Source: Ga0077527 sp964433345
GTDB lineage: Bacteria; Pseudomonadota; Gammaproteobacteria; Burkholderiales; SG8-41
Assembly (NCBI GenBank): GCA_964433345.1
Contig: CAYSQJ010000004.1
Location: 1-64,000 of the forward strand
Length of the DNA stretch: 64,000 nucleotides
Reading direction: 5' to 3'
Position 1 is the stretch's first letter. Each line of letters begins with the position of its first letter. Below are positions 9,322 to 18,479 of this stretch, in pieces. Made by a program: the position numbers and the translations under genes. The notes under the pieces were generated by a model, which was not told where the DNA came from, did not search any database, and worked only from the letters and a program-made list of their open reading frames with translations.

Positions 9322-10293
9322 ATGAAATCCTGCTGGATTGTCACCAAGGATCACAAGAACACCCTCGAATACCGCGATGTGCCGCAGCCGCAGCCCAAGG
9401 CCGGTGAAATCGTGATCAAGGTGCAGGCCTCGGCGCTCAACCGTGGCGAGATGTTCGTCGGCGGCGTGGTGCATGGCGGCCCCGAAAAACTTGGCGGCAA
9501 CGAGGCCTCGGGTACCGTGCATGCGATCGGCGCGGGTGTGACCGGCGTCAAGACCGGCGACGCGGTGTTCGGTCGCGTGCGCGGCGGCTTTGCCGAATAC
9601 GCGGTGATGGATGCCACGCAGATCATGATGAAGCCGGAATGCCTGTCCTGGGAACAGGCGGCCGCGGTGCCGGTGAGCTACATCACGGCCTGGGAAATGA
9701 TTTACCAGTTCGGCAAGCTGCAGAAGGGCGAAACCATGCTGATCATGGGTGCATCCTCCGGCGCCGGCGTCGCCAGCATCCATCTCGCAAAGCTGATCGG
9801 CGCACGTTCCATCGGTACCTCGGGTTCGCAGCAGAAGCTCGAGCAGCTGAAAGCCGCCGGCCTCGATGTCGGCATTGCCACGCGCAAGCCTGATTTCGCC
9901 GCACAGGTGCGCGAACTGACCGGCGGCAAGGGCGTGGACCTGGTGATCAACGGCGTCGGTGGTTCGGTATTTGCCGAATGCCTGCGCACGCTGGGTTTCC
10001 GCGGACGGCTGGCGACCGTGGGTTATGTCGACAATGTATTCAAGGCGGAGATCGACCTCGGTGCCGTGCATGCCTGGCGGCTGGAGATCTTCGGCGTGTC
10101 CAATGCCCACCTGCCTGCGGCGGGCAAGGCCGAGGCTGCGGCAGGCTTCAAGCGCGACGTGCTGCCGGCGCTGGCCGATGGCCGCATTGTGCCGCTGGTC
10201 GACAAGGTGTATTCCTTCGACGAGTTGCCTGCCGCGAAAGAGCGCATGGATGCGAGCGGCATGGTCGGCAAAATCGTCGTCAGGATTGGCTGA
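9322..10293 (+). CDS. MDR-family NAD(P)H:quinone oxidoreductase-like dehydrogenase
   Basis: This 323-residue enzyme has the GroES-like N-terminal domain and Rossmann domain of medium-chain dehydrogenases. The catalytic-zinc cysteines are absent, and the nucleotide-binding stretch is MGASSGAGVASIHLAK near residue 145, so it fits the zinc-independent quinone oxidoreductase group that transfers hydride from NADPH to enones or quinones. The ATG at 9322 has no Shine-Dalgarno sequence because an AT-rich element ends directly at the start codon. The protein start MKSCWIVTKDHKNTLEYRDV nevertheless fits the family. Substrate is unknown. Confidence 0.85.
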   Translation: MKSCWIVTKDHKNTLEYRDVPQPQPKAGEIVIKVQASALNRGEMFVGGVVHGGPEKLGGNEASGTVHAIGAGVTGVKTGDAVFGRVRGGFAEYAVMDATQIMMKPECLSWEQAAAVPVSYITAWEMIYQFGKLQKGETMLIMGASSGAGVASIHLAKLIGARSIGTSGSQQKLEQLKAAGLDVGIATRKPDFAAQVRELTGGKGVDLVINGVGGSVFAECLRTLGFRGRLATVGYVDNVFKAEIDLGAVHAWRLEIFGVSNAHLPAAGKAEAAAGFKRDVLPALADGRIVPLVDKVYSFDELPAAKERMDASGMVGKIVVRIG

Positions 10294-10300
10294 TTCTCCC

Positions 10301-10397
10301 CCGTCATTCCGGCGAAAGCCGGAATACAGTGGTTTATGCAACCCTGAAGACAACAACTCTGAATTCCGGATCGCGCGCTGCGCGTCCGGAATGACGG
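10301..10397. repeat. Bipartite palindromic intergenic repeat, copy 1
   Basis: The element is bounded by 12-base perfect inverted ends, CCGTCATTCCGG at 10301-10312 and CCGGAATGACGG at 10386-10397. Inside, each half forms its own hairpin (ATTCCGGC with GCCGGAAT, and ATTCCGGA with TCCGGAAT). A second copy lies at 51352-51438. It sits between convergent genes. Confidence 0.85.
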
Positions 10398-10421
10398 CCC
10401 GTAGTTTGTGAACGGCCCGCC

Positions 10422-11384
10422 TCAGTCGACCCGCGCGCCCGAGTCCTTCACCACCTTGGCCCATTTCGGGATTTCCGCCTCGATCAGCTTGCGGAAATCC
10501 TCGGGGCCGCCGGGATTGACGTCGACACCGGAGGCCGCGAGTCGCCTGGCGACGTCTGGCTGTGCCAGTGAGTCGAGCGTCGCCTTGCTCAGGGTGGTGA
10601 TGATCGGTGCCGGGATACCCGCCGGCCCGACGACGCCGTACCAGGCCACCGCGGCATAACCGGGCAATCCTGTTTCGGAGATGGTCGGGACATCGGGCAG
10701 GGAAGGGATGCGCGCCGGCGAAGTCACGCCGAGGCCGCGCAACCGTCCGGCCTTGATGAACGGGATCGCCGAAGACACGCTGGCGAACTGGATGTCGGTC
10801 TGGCCGGAAATCAGTGCAGTCAGCGCTTCGGCGGCGCCCTTGAACGGCACATGCACGGTCTTCACGCCGGCCATGCTGTTGAACAGTTCCGCCGACAGGT
10901 GCACCGAAGTGCCCGCGCCCGAAGTGCTGTAGTTGAGCACGCCGGGTTTTGCTTTCGCCAGTGCGATCAGTTCCTTCACCGATTTTGCCGGCACGCTGGG
11001 ATTGAGCACCAGCACGTTGGGGCTGTCGCCGACGCGGGCGATCATGCTGAAGCTGTTCAGCGGGTGGTAGTTGAGCTTCGAGTACAGGCTGTAGTTGATC
11101 GCCTGGGTGCCGATGGTGCCGAGAAAGATCGTGTAACCGTCGGGCGGGCTCTTGGCGGTCAGCTCCGCGGCGATGTTGCCGCCGGCGCCGGCTCGGTTGT
11201 CGATGACGAAGGGCTGGCCCAGGCGTTCGCGCATCGCAGGCTCCATTGCCCTTGCGATGACGTCCGCCGCGCTGCCGACCGTGAACGGGATCAGGATGCG
11301 CACGGCACGGCTGGGATAATTCTGGGCACCCGCAGGGGCGATGCAGGAGGCGGCGAGCCCGGCAGTCAGTATCAGGCGCAGCAT
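10422..11384 (-). CDS. Bug/TctC-family periplasmic solute-binding receptor
   Basis: This is a 320-residue exported receptor of the Bug family. The ATG at 11384 has AAGGAA eight bases upstream and opens the signal peptide MLRLILTAGLAASCIAPAGA, cleaved near residue 21. The mature start NYPSRAVRILIPF and the central VPFKGAAEALTAL segment are typical of the family. Upstream in-frame ATGs reach back to 11582 but precede the signal peptide and cross the oppositely oriented neighbour. It stands alone, with no membrane transporter genes. It is divergent from the secreted hypothetical gene at 11491. Confidence 0.9.
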   Translation of the reverse strand: MLRLILTAGLAASCIAPAGAQNYPSRAVRILIPFTVGSAADVIARAMEPAMRERLGQPFVIDNRAGAGGNIAAELTAKSPPDGYTIFLGTIGTQAINYSLYSKLNYHPLNSFSMIARVGDSPNVLVLNPSVPAKSVKELIALAKAKPGVLNYSTSGAGTSVHLSAELFNSMAGVKTVHVPFKGAAEALTALISGQTDIQFASVSSAIPFIKAGRLRGLGVTSPARIPSLPDVPTISETGLPGYAAVAWYGVVGPAGIPAPIITTLSKATLDSLAQPDVARRLAASGVDVNPGGPEDFRKLIEAEIPKWAKVVKDSGARVD

Positions 11385-11490
11385 GCGGGATTCCTTTTTG
11401 TTATTGATGACTTGCGCGGAGGTTATCATGACCTTGAACTGGCGGAGCGCCGGCGTAAACTGGGTGCCCCTCAACTCCCGGGAGTCTGCT

Positions 11491-12741
11491 TTGAACCTGT
11501 CCGTCCGCTTTGCCGCCGTCCTTGCCGTTCTGTGCATTCCACCCGCACTGGCGCAGCAGAAGGTCAATCCTCCGATTGCCACCTACTGGATGAGCATAGA
11601 CACTGCCTCAGGACTGCCGATGGGCGGTGCCGGCGGCGCACCGTCGATGATGGACATCGGCCGCATGATGATGGGCGGGGATATGGCAGGCGGGGGCGCC
11701 AGCCGCAGCATGCGGCTCGAACTCGGTTCGCAGCGCAGCGCCGGCGGCACGCCGGCGGCGGCGCACGAAATCCCGCCCGGACTCAACATGGGCGCGAGCC
11801 TGCCGCTGGAAACCCCGCAGCGTGCACCGCGCGCCGAGCCGCGCGAAGACGGCATGCCGGAGAGTTTCGAGAAACCGCGCGGCCGGCTGCTGATTTTCTG
11901 GGGTTGTGGCGAGCAGGCAGGATCCGGCCAGCCCCATGTCATCGATTTCGCCAAAATCGCGCAGGGCCAGGTGCCGCCCGGCCTGTTCGGCCGGCGCATC
12001 AACGTGCAGCGGGGGCCGTCGATGTCGCGCAGCAAAACCTATGGCGACTGGCCCAACCAGCGCGACAGCACGCGCGTAGCCGCCGACGGCAGCCTGCGCG
12101 GCGAACACGTGGTGAAGGGCAACTACTCGCCGGAGATCCGTTTCGCGCTGTCGGAGAAATACGATTTCATGGAGCCGGTGAACCTGGCGCAGCGCCGCAG
12201 CGGCAGCGGCAGCGTCAACCTGTCCTGGAACAGCGTCGCCAATGCCCAGGGCTACTTCGTCACCGCGATGGGCAGCCGCGATGGCAGCGAAGACGTGGTG
12301 TTCTGGAGTTCCAGCAACAGCCGCGAGTTCGGTGAACTGCTGATGACCTGGCTGCCGCCGGCGGAAGTTACCCGACTGGTGCGCGAAAAGGTTGTTCTGC
12401 CGCCGTCGACCACCGAATGTGCGCTGCCGTCGCAGTTCACCGCTGCCGCGCCCTCGGCCTTCCTGCGTTTCATTGCCTACGGCGAAGAGGCCAACTTTGC
12501 GCATCCGCCACGGCCGCAGGATCCGAAAACGCCGTGGAGTCCCGAATGGGCGGTCAAGGTGCGGCTGAAATCGACAGCTTCCGCGCTGCTCGGCGAGGAG
12601 GGCGGCACGGGCGGTGGTGGTTCGCGCGCCGGCAGCGCCCCGGCGGAGGGAGGATCCCAGGGCGGTGGTGGTGCGTCTGCGCCGGCGGTCGATCCGGTGC
12701 AGGAAGGCATCAAGGCGCTGCGCGGTATTTTCGGCCGCTAG
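11491..12741 (+). CDS. Secreted hypothetical protein with Gly-rich C-terminus
   Basis: I do not recognise the 416-residue product. A TTG at 11491, with GGGAG six bases upstream, opens a clean signal peptide (NLSVRFAAVLAVLCIPPALA). An ATG at 11428 with GGAGG is the alternative and would add 21 residues before it. The mature N-terminus is rich in Gly and Met (SMMDIGRMMMGGDMAGGG). A region LSWNSVANAQGYFV near residue 230 looks like a fibronectin-type-III strand. The tail has Gly/Ala/Ser low complexity and ends KALRGIFGR. A periplasmic or surface role is inferred from the signal peptide only. Confidence 0.7.
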   Translation: MNLSVRFAAVLAVLCIPPALAQQKVNPPIATYWMSIDTASGLPMGGAGGAPSMMDIGRMMMGGDMAGGGASRSMRLELGSQRSAGGTPAAAHEIPPGLNMGASLPLETPQRAPRAEPREDGMPESFEKPRGRLLIFWGCGEQAGSGQPHVIDFAKIAQGQVPPGLFGRRINVQRGPSMSRSKTYGDWPNQRDSTRVAADGSLRGEHVVKGNYSPEIRFALSEKYDFMEPVNLAQRRSGSGSVNLSWNSVANAQGYFVTAMGSRDGSEDVVFWSSSNSREFGELLMTWLPPAEVTRLVREKVVLPPSTTECALPSQFTAAAPSAFLRFIAYGEEANFAHPPRPQDPKTPWSPEWAVKVRLKSTASALLGEEGGTGGGGSRAGSAPAEGGSQGGGGASAPAVDPVQEGIKALRGIFGR

Positions 12742-12749
12742 GGTCCTGC

Positions 12750-13514
12750 CTACATCATCACCCGGCCGCCATTGACGTCGAGTACCACGCCGTTGATGTA
12801 GGCCGCGGCGTCGGAGGCAAGGAACAGCATCGCCTGCGCGTGGTCCCCGGGCACCGCCAGCCGGCGCAGAGGTACCTGCGAGGCGATGCGTTCGATGTCG
12901 GCCTCGGTGCGCAGCGCAGCGACGCGTGGTGTCAGCGTGGTGACCGGTGCAATCGCGTTGGCAGTGATGTTGTCGGGGCCCAGCTGGTAGGCGAGGAAGC
13001 GGGTGAGCTGGGTTACGCCGGCCTTGGCGGCGCCGTAGGCCGGTGACGAGGCGGCATGCACCGTGCGGCCCGAAATCGATGACACGTTTATTATGCGGCC
13101 CGCTTTCGATTTCTTCAGGTGCGGGATGGCCAGCTTGCAGATCAGGAACACGCTGCGCAGGTTCAGCGCCACGGTGCGGTCCCATTCATCGACGGGCATG
13201 TCTTCCACCGTCGCCAGCCGGCCGTAACCACCGGCACAGTTGATGACGATGTCGATGCCGCCGAAAGCCTGCACGATGCCGGCGATGCATTGCTCGACCG
13301 AGGCGGCATCGGTGATGTCGGTACGGAAGGCACGGGCCGTGCCGCCGGTCTGATTGATCGCCGCCGCGACCTTGTCGCCGTTGTCGGCGTCGATGTCGAC
13401 AATGGCGACCCTGCTGCCCTGGGCGGCGAACAGGCGCGCGGTCTCGGCGCCGATGCCCTGTGCCGCCCCGGTGATCAGCGCGACGCGGTCCTTCAATTCG
13501 GGATAACTGGCCAT
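12750..13514 (-). CDS. SDR-family oxidoreductase
   Basis: This 254-residue classical short-chain dehydrogenase uses NAD(P)H. The cofactor loop TGAAQGIG is near residues 16-23, NCAGG follows, and the catalytic residues are intact: the serine in INVSSISG and the tyrosine and lysine in YGAAK. The C-terminal VLDVNGGRVMM is family-typical. The chosen ATG has GGAG eight bases upstream. A second ATG at 13520 overlaps the stop of the MFS gene by four bases, so coupled translation is likely either way. The pairing with a transporter suggests a shared substrate, which is not known. Confidence 0.88.
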   Translation of the reverse strand: MASYPELKDRVALITGAAQGIGAETARLFAAQGSRVAIVDIDADNGDKVAAAINQTGGTARAFRTDITDAASVEQCIAGIVQAFGGIDIVINCAGGYGRLATVEDMPVDEWDRTVALNLRSVFLICKLAIPHLKKSKAGRIINVSSISGRTVHAASSPAYGAAKAGVTQLTRFLAYQLGPDNITANAIAPVTTLTPRVAALRTEADIERIASQVPLRRLAVPGDHAQAMLFLASDAAAYINGVVLDVNGGRVMM

Positions 13515-13516
13515 GC

Positions 13517-14689
13517 TCATTTCTCCGGTGGGGGCGGGATTTCTTCGCGGCGCGTATTGCTGCGGTTGATCCAGGAGCCCGCGCCCATGATTGCGGCGCA
13601 GGTCCAGAATATCGGTGCAATGCCGCCGATCGCCGCGCCAACCACGCCGAACGCCGGCGGTACCACGACATGGGCGCCGTAGCTGACGGCGAGCCGCATC
13701 GAAATCGCCTCGGCGGAGCGGCCCGGAGGGCCGGCATTGAAGGCGAGGATCATCGACAGCGGCTGGCCGCAGCCGAGGCCGAGGCCGAGCACGAATGCGG
13801 CCGTGGCGAGCAGCAGCGCGCTGGTGGTCAGCGGGAAGGTCATGAATGCAGCGGCGGACAGCAGCAGCGCGCCGGCAAGCATCGCGCGCTCGCCGTAACG
13901 CTTGCTGATCGGCGGGATGGCCAGGCGGGTGATGAAGGCGGCAGCGCCGAAGGCCCCCATGATCAGGCCGATGGTGGTCGCCGAGAACCCCAGGCTGTGA
14001 CCGTAGATCGGCATGTAGAGGTTGAACAGGTCGAGGCCGGTCATCACCGCCGCATTCGACAGCAGCGCATTGCGCATCGCCGGCAGCGCCAGCAGGTCCT
14101 TCATGTTGCGCGGCGCCTGTGGTCCGCCAGCGGCAGCCGCTGCCGTGCCGGGGATGGTGTTGCGTTTCAGCACTACGGCGATGCCGCACAGCGCCGGTAT
14201 CGCCGCCATGATCAGGAACGTGGGCTGGTGCGCCAGCGCGTCGATCGACAGCCCCACAATGATCGGGCCCAGCACCGAACCCGTGGATTCGCCAAGGCTG
14301 TAGAAGCTGAAATTGCGGGTGCGGGTGTCGGAATTCGACAGCACGCCGACCAGGTTCTGGGTCGCCACCACCCACAGCATGCTGGTCAGGCCCCATAGCG
14401 GTGCAACGATGAACAGCATCGTCAGCGAGGGGAAGAAAAACGGCATCACCAGACTGATCGTGTAGCTGCCCAGCCCCCAGTACATCAGCAGCCGGTTGTC
14501 GAAACGGTCAGCGATGCGCCCCGCGACTACTGCCAGCAGGAAGGGAAAGAGTCCATATAATGCAAACAGGATGCCGACTTCAAGGGGGCCGGCCCCCATG
14601 TTCACTGCGAACAGCGTCATCAGGATGCGGCTGCCCTTCATCGTGATGAAGGCGATGCTGCTGAGGGAAAGTATCAGTACAAGAGGCAT
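13517..14689 (-). CDS. MFS transporter
   Basis: This 390-residue inner-membrane protein shows about twelve hydrophobic segments in two halves and the MFS loop signature GRIADRFDNR between segments 2 and 3. The ATG at 14689 gives MPLVLILSLSSIAF, directly entering the first membrane segment. A frame extending to 14740 would add a charged, Cys-containing stretch that is not typical. It is coupled to the downstream SDR gene. Substrate and direction of transport cannot be deduced. Confidence 0.85.
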   Translation of the reverse strand: MPLVLILSLSSIAFITMKGSRILMTLFAVNMGAGPLEVGILFALYGLFPFLLAVVAGRIADRFDNRLLMYWGLGSYTISLVMPFFFPSLTMLFIVAPLWGLTSMLWVVATQNLVGVLSNSDTRTRNFSFYSLGESTGSVLGPIIVGLSIDALAHQPTFLIMAAIPALCGIAVVLKRNTIPGTAAAAAGGPQAPRNMKDLLALPAMRNALLSNAAVMTGLDLFNLYMPIYGHSLGFSATTIGLIMGAFGAAAFITRLAIPPISKRYGERAMLAGALLLSAAAFMTFPLTTSALLLATAAFVLGLGLGCGQPLSMILAFNAGPPGRSAEAISMRLAVSYGAHVVVPPAFGVVGAAIGGIAPIFWTCAAIMGAGSWINRSNTRREEIPPPPEK

Positions 14690-14873
14690 GGCGGCCTGCC
14701 GATTATAGCGGCCGCAGGCGCCTGCGAAGACGCAGGCCATATTGCGGATTCTGCTTGCGGTACGGGACGGTGCACCGTTACACCGTCAGGCTGCGCCACC
14801 ATCCGCAGGGGCGCAGCCGGCAGTCGATCGTCCGGTTCTGAAGTGCCCGCCGTTGCGCGGGCGCCGGCGTTGA

Positions 14874-15083
14874 TCAGCCGGCGGTGCCGAGGCGCTGGGC
14901 CGGCTTGGCTTTTGCCTGACCCCGCAGGGCATTCGCGGCGGACTTGATCGCGCGGAAGGCGCTCAGCATCAGGTCGACCAGGAATTCACTCTGGCGCATC
15001 TGGGCTTCGGCGCGGACACGCTGGCTGGCGGTCAGCGGCAGCTGGTCGAGGAGGTTGGTGACGGATGAGCTCTGTTTGTTCAT
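14874..15083 (-). CDS. Small hypothetical protein
   Basis: This is a 69-residue protein I do not recognise. The start MNKQSSSVTNLLDQLP follows a good GGAG site seven bases before the ATG at 15083. A frame starting at 15143 adds an implausible N-terminus. The protein is mainly helical and amphipathic, with ASQRVRAEAQMRQSEFLVDL in the middle and a basic Ala-rich tail. It is a stand-alone gene preceded by an AT-rich upstream region of about 260 bases shared with the divergent sirtuin gene. A regulatory or nucleoid role would be speculation. Confidence 0.6.
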   Translation of the reverse strand: MNKQSSSVTNLLDQLPLTASQRVRAEAQMRQSEFLVDLMLSAFRAIKSAANALRGQAKAKPAQRLGTAG

Positions 15084-15344
15084 GATTAATCTCCAATCAA
15101 ATTTTACTAAACCTTCGCAATAACCCTTTCGATTCGAATTCACCGATAAGATTCATTGCGTTACGTGCTGATTAGAGCATGAAAAAGAGTCCATTGTTGC
15201 AGTGCAATGGCTGTTATTTCTTCATTGTTCGATAAAGTTTTTATAACTCCTTAAGTGCTGTCGTGACATATTGCACGGCCCCCGGGGCAGATCGGGCTCT
15301 GCTGACCGCTGGCCGGCAATACCGACGCCGGGCATCATTGCGCC

Positions 15345-16106
15345 ATGGATCAGGGGAATGCACTTCAGGTCATCCGTGACTGGATCGCGGCTTCGCAACG
15401 CATCGTCGTGATGACCGGCGCCGGCATTTCCACTGATTCCGGCATCCCCGATTTCCGCGGTCCGCGCGGCGTGTGGACGCTCAATCCGAAGGCGGAACGG
15501 ATGTCCGACATCCGCCACTACGTCGCCGACCCCGAGGTGCGCCGCCTGTCCTGGCAGTCGCGGCTTGCGCATCCGGCTTGGACCGCCGAACCCAATGCCG
15601 GTCACCGCGCGCTGGCTGACCTCGAGCGCCGCGGCAAGCTGCATGCGCTGATCACCCAGAACATCGACGGTCTGCACCAGCGCGCCGGCGTGCCTGCGGA
15701 AAAAGTCATTGAAGTCCACGGCACGCTGCATTCGGTGATCTGTCTGTCCTGCGGCTGGCGCGGCCCGATGCAGGAGACGCTGGACCGGGTGCGTGCCGGC
15801 GAGGAGGACCCGTCCTGCCTCGACTGCGACGGCCTGCTCAAGAGCGACACCATTTCCTTCGGCCAGCAGCTGATCCCGCAGGTCATCGACCGCGCAATGC
15901 GCGTCGCCGGCGAGGGCGACCTGTTTCTCGCCGTCGGCAGCACACTGCAGGTTTACCCGGTAGCCGCCGCGGTGCCGCGTGCGCTGGATGCCGGTGCGCG
16001 GCTGTTGATCATCAATGCAGAGCCGACACAGTTCGACGATGTTGCGGATGCGGTGCTGCGGGTGCCGATAGGCGAGGCATTGCCGGCATTGTGCGCTGCG
16101 CGCTAG
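15345..16106 (+). CDS. NAD-dependent protein deacylase (sirtuin, SIR2 family)
   Basis: This 253-residue cytoplasmic enzyme removes acyl groups from lysines using NAD. The NAD-binding motifs GAGISTDSGIPDFRG (near residue 26) and TQNIDGLH are intact. The catalytic histidine is H125 in VHGTLHS. Four zinc cysteines lie at 133, 136, 158 and 161. Length and motif order fit bacterial CobB-like sirtuins. It is monocistronic here. Whether it is a deacetylase or desuccinylase cannot be decided. Confidence 0.93.
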   Translation: MDQGNALQVIRDWIAASQRIVVMTGAGISTDSGIPDFRGPRGVWTLNPKAERMSDIRHYVADPEVRRLSWQSRLAHPAWTAEPNAGHRALADLERRGKLHALITQNIDGLHQRAGVPAEKVIEVHGTLHSVICLSCGWRGPMQETLDRVRAGEEDPSCLDCDGLLKSDTISFGQQLIPQVIDRAMRVAGEGDLFLAVGSTLQVYPVAAAVPRALDAGARLLIINAEPTQFDDVADAVLRVPIGEALPALCAAR

Positions 16107-16226
16107 AAGAAAGACTGCGGGCTCGCGGGTTTGCTGCATGAACCGGGGACCCGGTGCGAGCCGATGCATCGGGGCCGGTGCAATCGCTCATGCTGCATTG
16201 CAAAGCCCGGCTGTTACAGAGTCTGC

Positions 16227-16260
16227 TTTATAAGCAGTTGATTTTTATTGATTTAATTAA
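16227..16260 (-). promoter_or_regulatory. IHF-site-like AT-rich element, copy 2
   Basis: The minus strand reads AATCAACTGCTTA at 16243-16231, a perfect WATCAANNNNTTR match, with AATTAAATCAATAA on its 5' side. It lies in the 268-base gap between the sirtuin gene and the receptor gene at 16375, which holds no other clear feature. Confidence 0.55.
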
Positions 16261-16374
16261 CTGCCTCGATGGCGGCCGGGCGTGCAGCGCCGCGCTGTGC
16301 CGGTTTCGCGACAAAGTCTCCCACTGATGCGATGTCATGGGCCACAATGCCCACTTCATCTGGAGGAGGTGAAC

Positions 16375-17361
16375 ATGAGCATCAAGACGGGCTCGGTCCT
16401 GCGCAGGGCAGCCGGCATGATTGCGGCATGCGTGTTGATCCACGCACTGCCGGCGACGGCGGCCTATCCGGAACGGCCGATACGCATGATCGTACCGCAG
16501 GCAGTCGGCAGTTCGACCGACAACGTGGCGCGCATCGTCGCCACCGAACTGGCGCGTGAGATCGGCCAGCAGATCGTCGTCGACAACCGGCCCGGCGGCG
16601 CACTGCAGCTGGGACTGGAACTGGCCGTGCAGGCACCGGCCGACGGCTACACGATCGCCTATGCCCCTATCGGCGCTCTCGCCATTGCCCCGCACCTGCT
16701 GGCCAAGCCGCCTGTCGATGCCTTGCGCGAACTGGCGCCGGTGGGGCAGACCGTGAGCGGACACCAGGTCGTGCTGGCGGGGCCGAAGACGCCGTTCAAA
16801 AGCCTGCAGGACGTCATCGGCTACGCGAAAAACAATCCTGGCAAGCTGTTCAATGCCTCATCGAGCAACGGTTCGCCGGGACACATCGGTTTCGAACTGC
16901 TGAAGTCGATGGCCGGCATCAGCGTCGTGCATGTGCCGTACAAGGGCGGCGCCGCGGCGCTGGTCGACCTGATGAGCGGGCAGGTCCAGCTGATGATGGA
17001 AGGCCTCAACTCGGCAACGCCGCACGTGAAGGCCGGTCGCGTGCGCGGGCTTGCAGTGACCGGACCCAAACGGTCGCCGATTTTTCCGGATATTCCGACT
17101 GTCGCGGAAGCCGGCGTGCCTGGCTACGTGGTCACCGTCTGGCACGGCGTGGTGGCGCCCATCAGGACGCCGCCGGCGCGGATCAAGGTGCTCAATGCGA
17201 TGCTCAACAAGGCGATCACCTCGCCCGAGGGCAGCCGCAGGATCCTCGCACTGGGTTCGGAGCCGAATCCGGTGTCGGCCGAGGAATTCTGGAAGCTGGT
17301 GCGCAGCGACCGTGAACGCTGGGGCGAGGTCATCAAGCGCGCCGGTGCAAAAATCGACTGA
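16375..17361 (+). CDS. Bug/TctC-family periplasmic solute-binding receptor
   Basis: This is a 328-residue exported receptor. The ATG at 16375 follows a strong GGAGGTGA site, and the signal peptide ends near PATAA (about residue 28). The mature part opens YPERPIRMIVPQAVGSS, and the ligand-loop segment VPYKGGAAALVDLMSGQ is family-typical. The frame could extend to 16282, but that region has no ribosome site. It is followed after 112 bases by another receptor of the same family, so this is a tandem pair of paralogs. No TctAB partner is present. Confidence 0.9.
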   Translation: MSIKTGSVLRRAAGMIAACVLIHALPATAAYPERPIRMIVPQAVGSSTDNVARIVATELAREIGQQIVVDNRPGGALQLGLELAVQAPADGYTIAYAPIGALAIAPHLLAKPPVDALRELAPVGQTVSGHQVVLAGPKTPFKSLQDVIGYAKNNPGKLFNASSSNGSPGHIGFELLKSMAGISVVHVPYKGGAAALVDLMSGQVQLMMEGLNSATPHVKAGRVRGLAVTGPKRSPIFPDIPTVAEAGVPGYVVTVWHGVVAPIRTPPARIKVLNAMLNKAITSPEGSRRILALGSEPNPVSAEEFWKLVRSDRERWGEVIKRAGAKID

Positions 17362-17473
17362 TTCGCCGCGGCGGATCGGACACCCAACAGGACTGTCTGC
17401 GGGACCGGGCAGTCTTTATCAACAAGAAAGGTCCCGTGACCATCGTCATATTATTTCGAGGAGGAGTCAGCAC

Positions 17474-18445
17474 ATGAAAAGCATGGCATGCATCATTCTC
17501 GCCGGCATCGCACTGGCGGCAGCACCGGCATCGGCGCAGAACTATCCCGGCGGCAAGCCGGTACGCATCCTTGTCGGCTATTCGCCGGGCGGCGGTGTGG
17601 ATACCACGGCGCGCATGATGGCGCAGGCTCTGGGCGAGCTCTGGGGCAGCACGGTGATCGTGGAAAACCGTCCGGGCGCCGCCGGCAACATCGCCACCGA
17701 AGCGACCGCGAAGGCCGCGCCTGACGGCCACACGCTGGTCCTGTGCAATATCGGTTCGCATGCGATCACGCCGGCGCGCTTCGCCAAGCGGCTGACCTAC
17801 GATCCGGTCGGCGATTTCGCCTTTCCGATCAAGATCGGCGGCATACCGAACATTTTCATGGTGCATCCTTCGATGCCGATCCGCACGCTGCAGCAGTACA
17901 TCAATTATGCGAAGAAGAATCCCGGCAAGCTCAATTTCGGATCTTCAGGCGTCGGCGCGTCGCCCCATCTTTCGATAGAGCTTTTCAAGACGATGTCCGG
18001 CATCAATATCGTGCACGTGCCCTACAAAGGCGCGGCAGCGGCACTGGCCGACGTGATGAGCGGGCACATGGAGTCCTCGGTCGGCAACCTGGCCGGCGGG
18101 CCGCTGGCGGCGGTGAAGGCCAAACGCGTACGCGCGCTGGCGGTGACTTCCGCGGTACGCAATGCCCAGTTGCCCGAGGTGCCGACTTTCGCCGAGTCCG
18201 GTGTTCCGGGTTATGACGTCACCGGCTGGTACGGTCTTTGCACGCAGTCGAAGGTGCCGCAGGCTGTTCTCGACAAACTGCATGCGGATGGTGCCAAGGT
18301 GCTTTCCGGGCCGCTGAGGAAGCGCCTGGAGGACCAGGGCATTACTGTCGAGCAGGCGACGCCGGCGCAGTTCGCCGAGCACGTCAAGTCGGAAATTGCA
18401 AAATGGACCAAGGTGGTTCAGGACGCCAAGCTCTCCGGTGACTGA
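17474..18445 (+). CDS. Bug/TctC-family periplasmic solute-binding receptor
   Basis: This is a 323-residue exported receptor. The ATG at 17474 has GAGGAG upstream and opens the signal peptide MKSMACIILAGIALAAAPASA. The mature start NYPGGKPVRILVGYSPGGG and the central VPYKGAAAALADVMSGH are typical. It is the second member of a tandem receptor pair. A DinB-family gene follows 34 bases downstream and may be cotranscribed. Ligand is unknown. Confidence 0.9.
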   Translation: MKSMACIILAGIALAAAPASAQNYPGGKPVRILVGYSPGGGVDTTARMMAQALGELWGSTVIVENRPGAAGNIATEATAKAAPDGHTLVLCNIGSHAITPARFAKRLTYDPVGDFAFPIKIGGIPNIFMVHPSMPIRTLQQYINYAKKNPGKLNFGSSGVGASPHLSIELFKTMSGINIVHVPYKGAAAALADVMSGHMESSVGNLAGGPLAAVKAKRVRALAVTSAVRNAQLPEVPTFAESGVPGYDVTGWYGLCTQSKVPQAVLDKLHADGAKVLSGPLRKRLEDQGITVEQATPAQFAEHVKSEIAKWTKVVQDAKLSGD

Positions 18446-18479
18446 ACGTATTGAATGAACCGGAGGGACGGAACAGGGA

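Noticed and set aside
12750..14396. A single 548-residue minus-strand frame joining the SDR with upstream sequence
   Set aside because: The N-terminal half is a shifted frame of the MFS gene; the true SDR starts at 13514 or 13520.
15103..15118. IHF-like match AATCAAATTTTAC upstream of the small gene at 14874
   Set aside because: The last three bases do not fit TTR and the 5' AT tract is missing.
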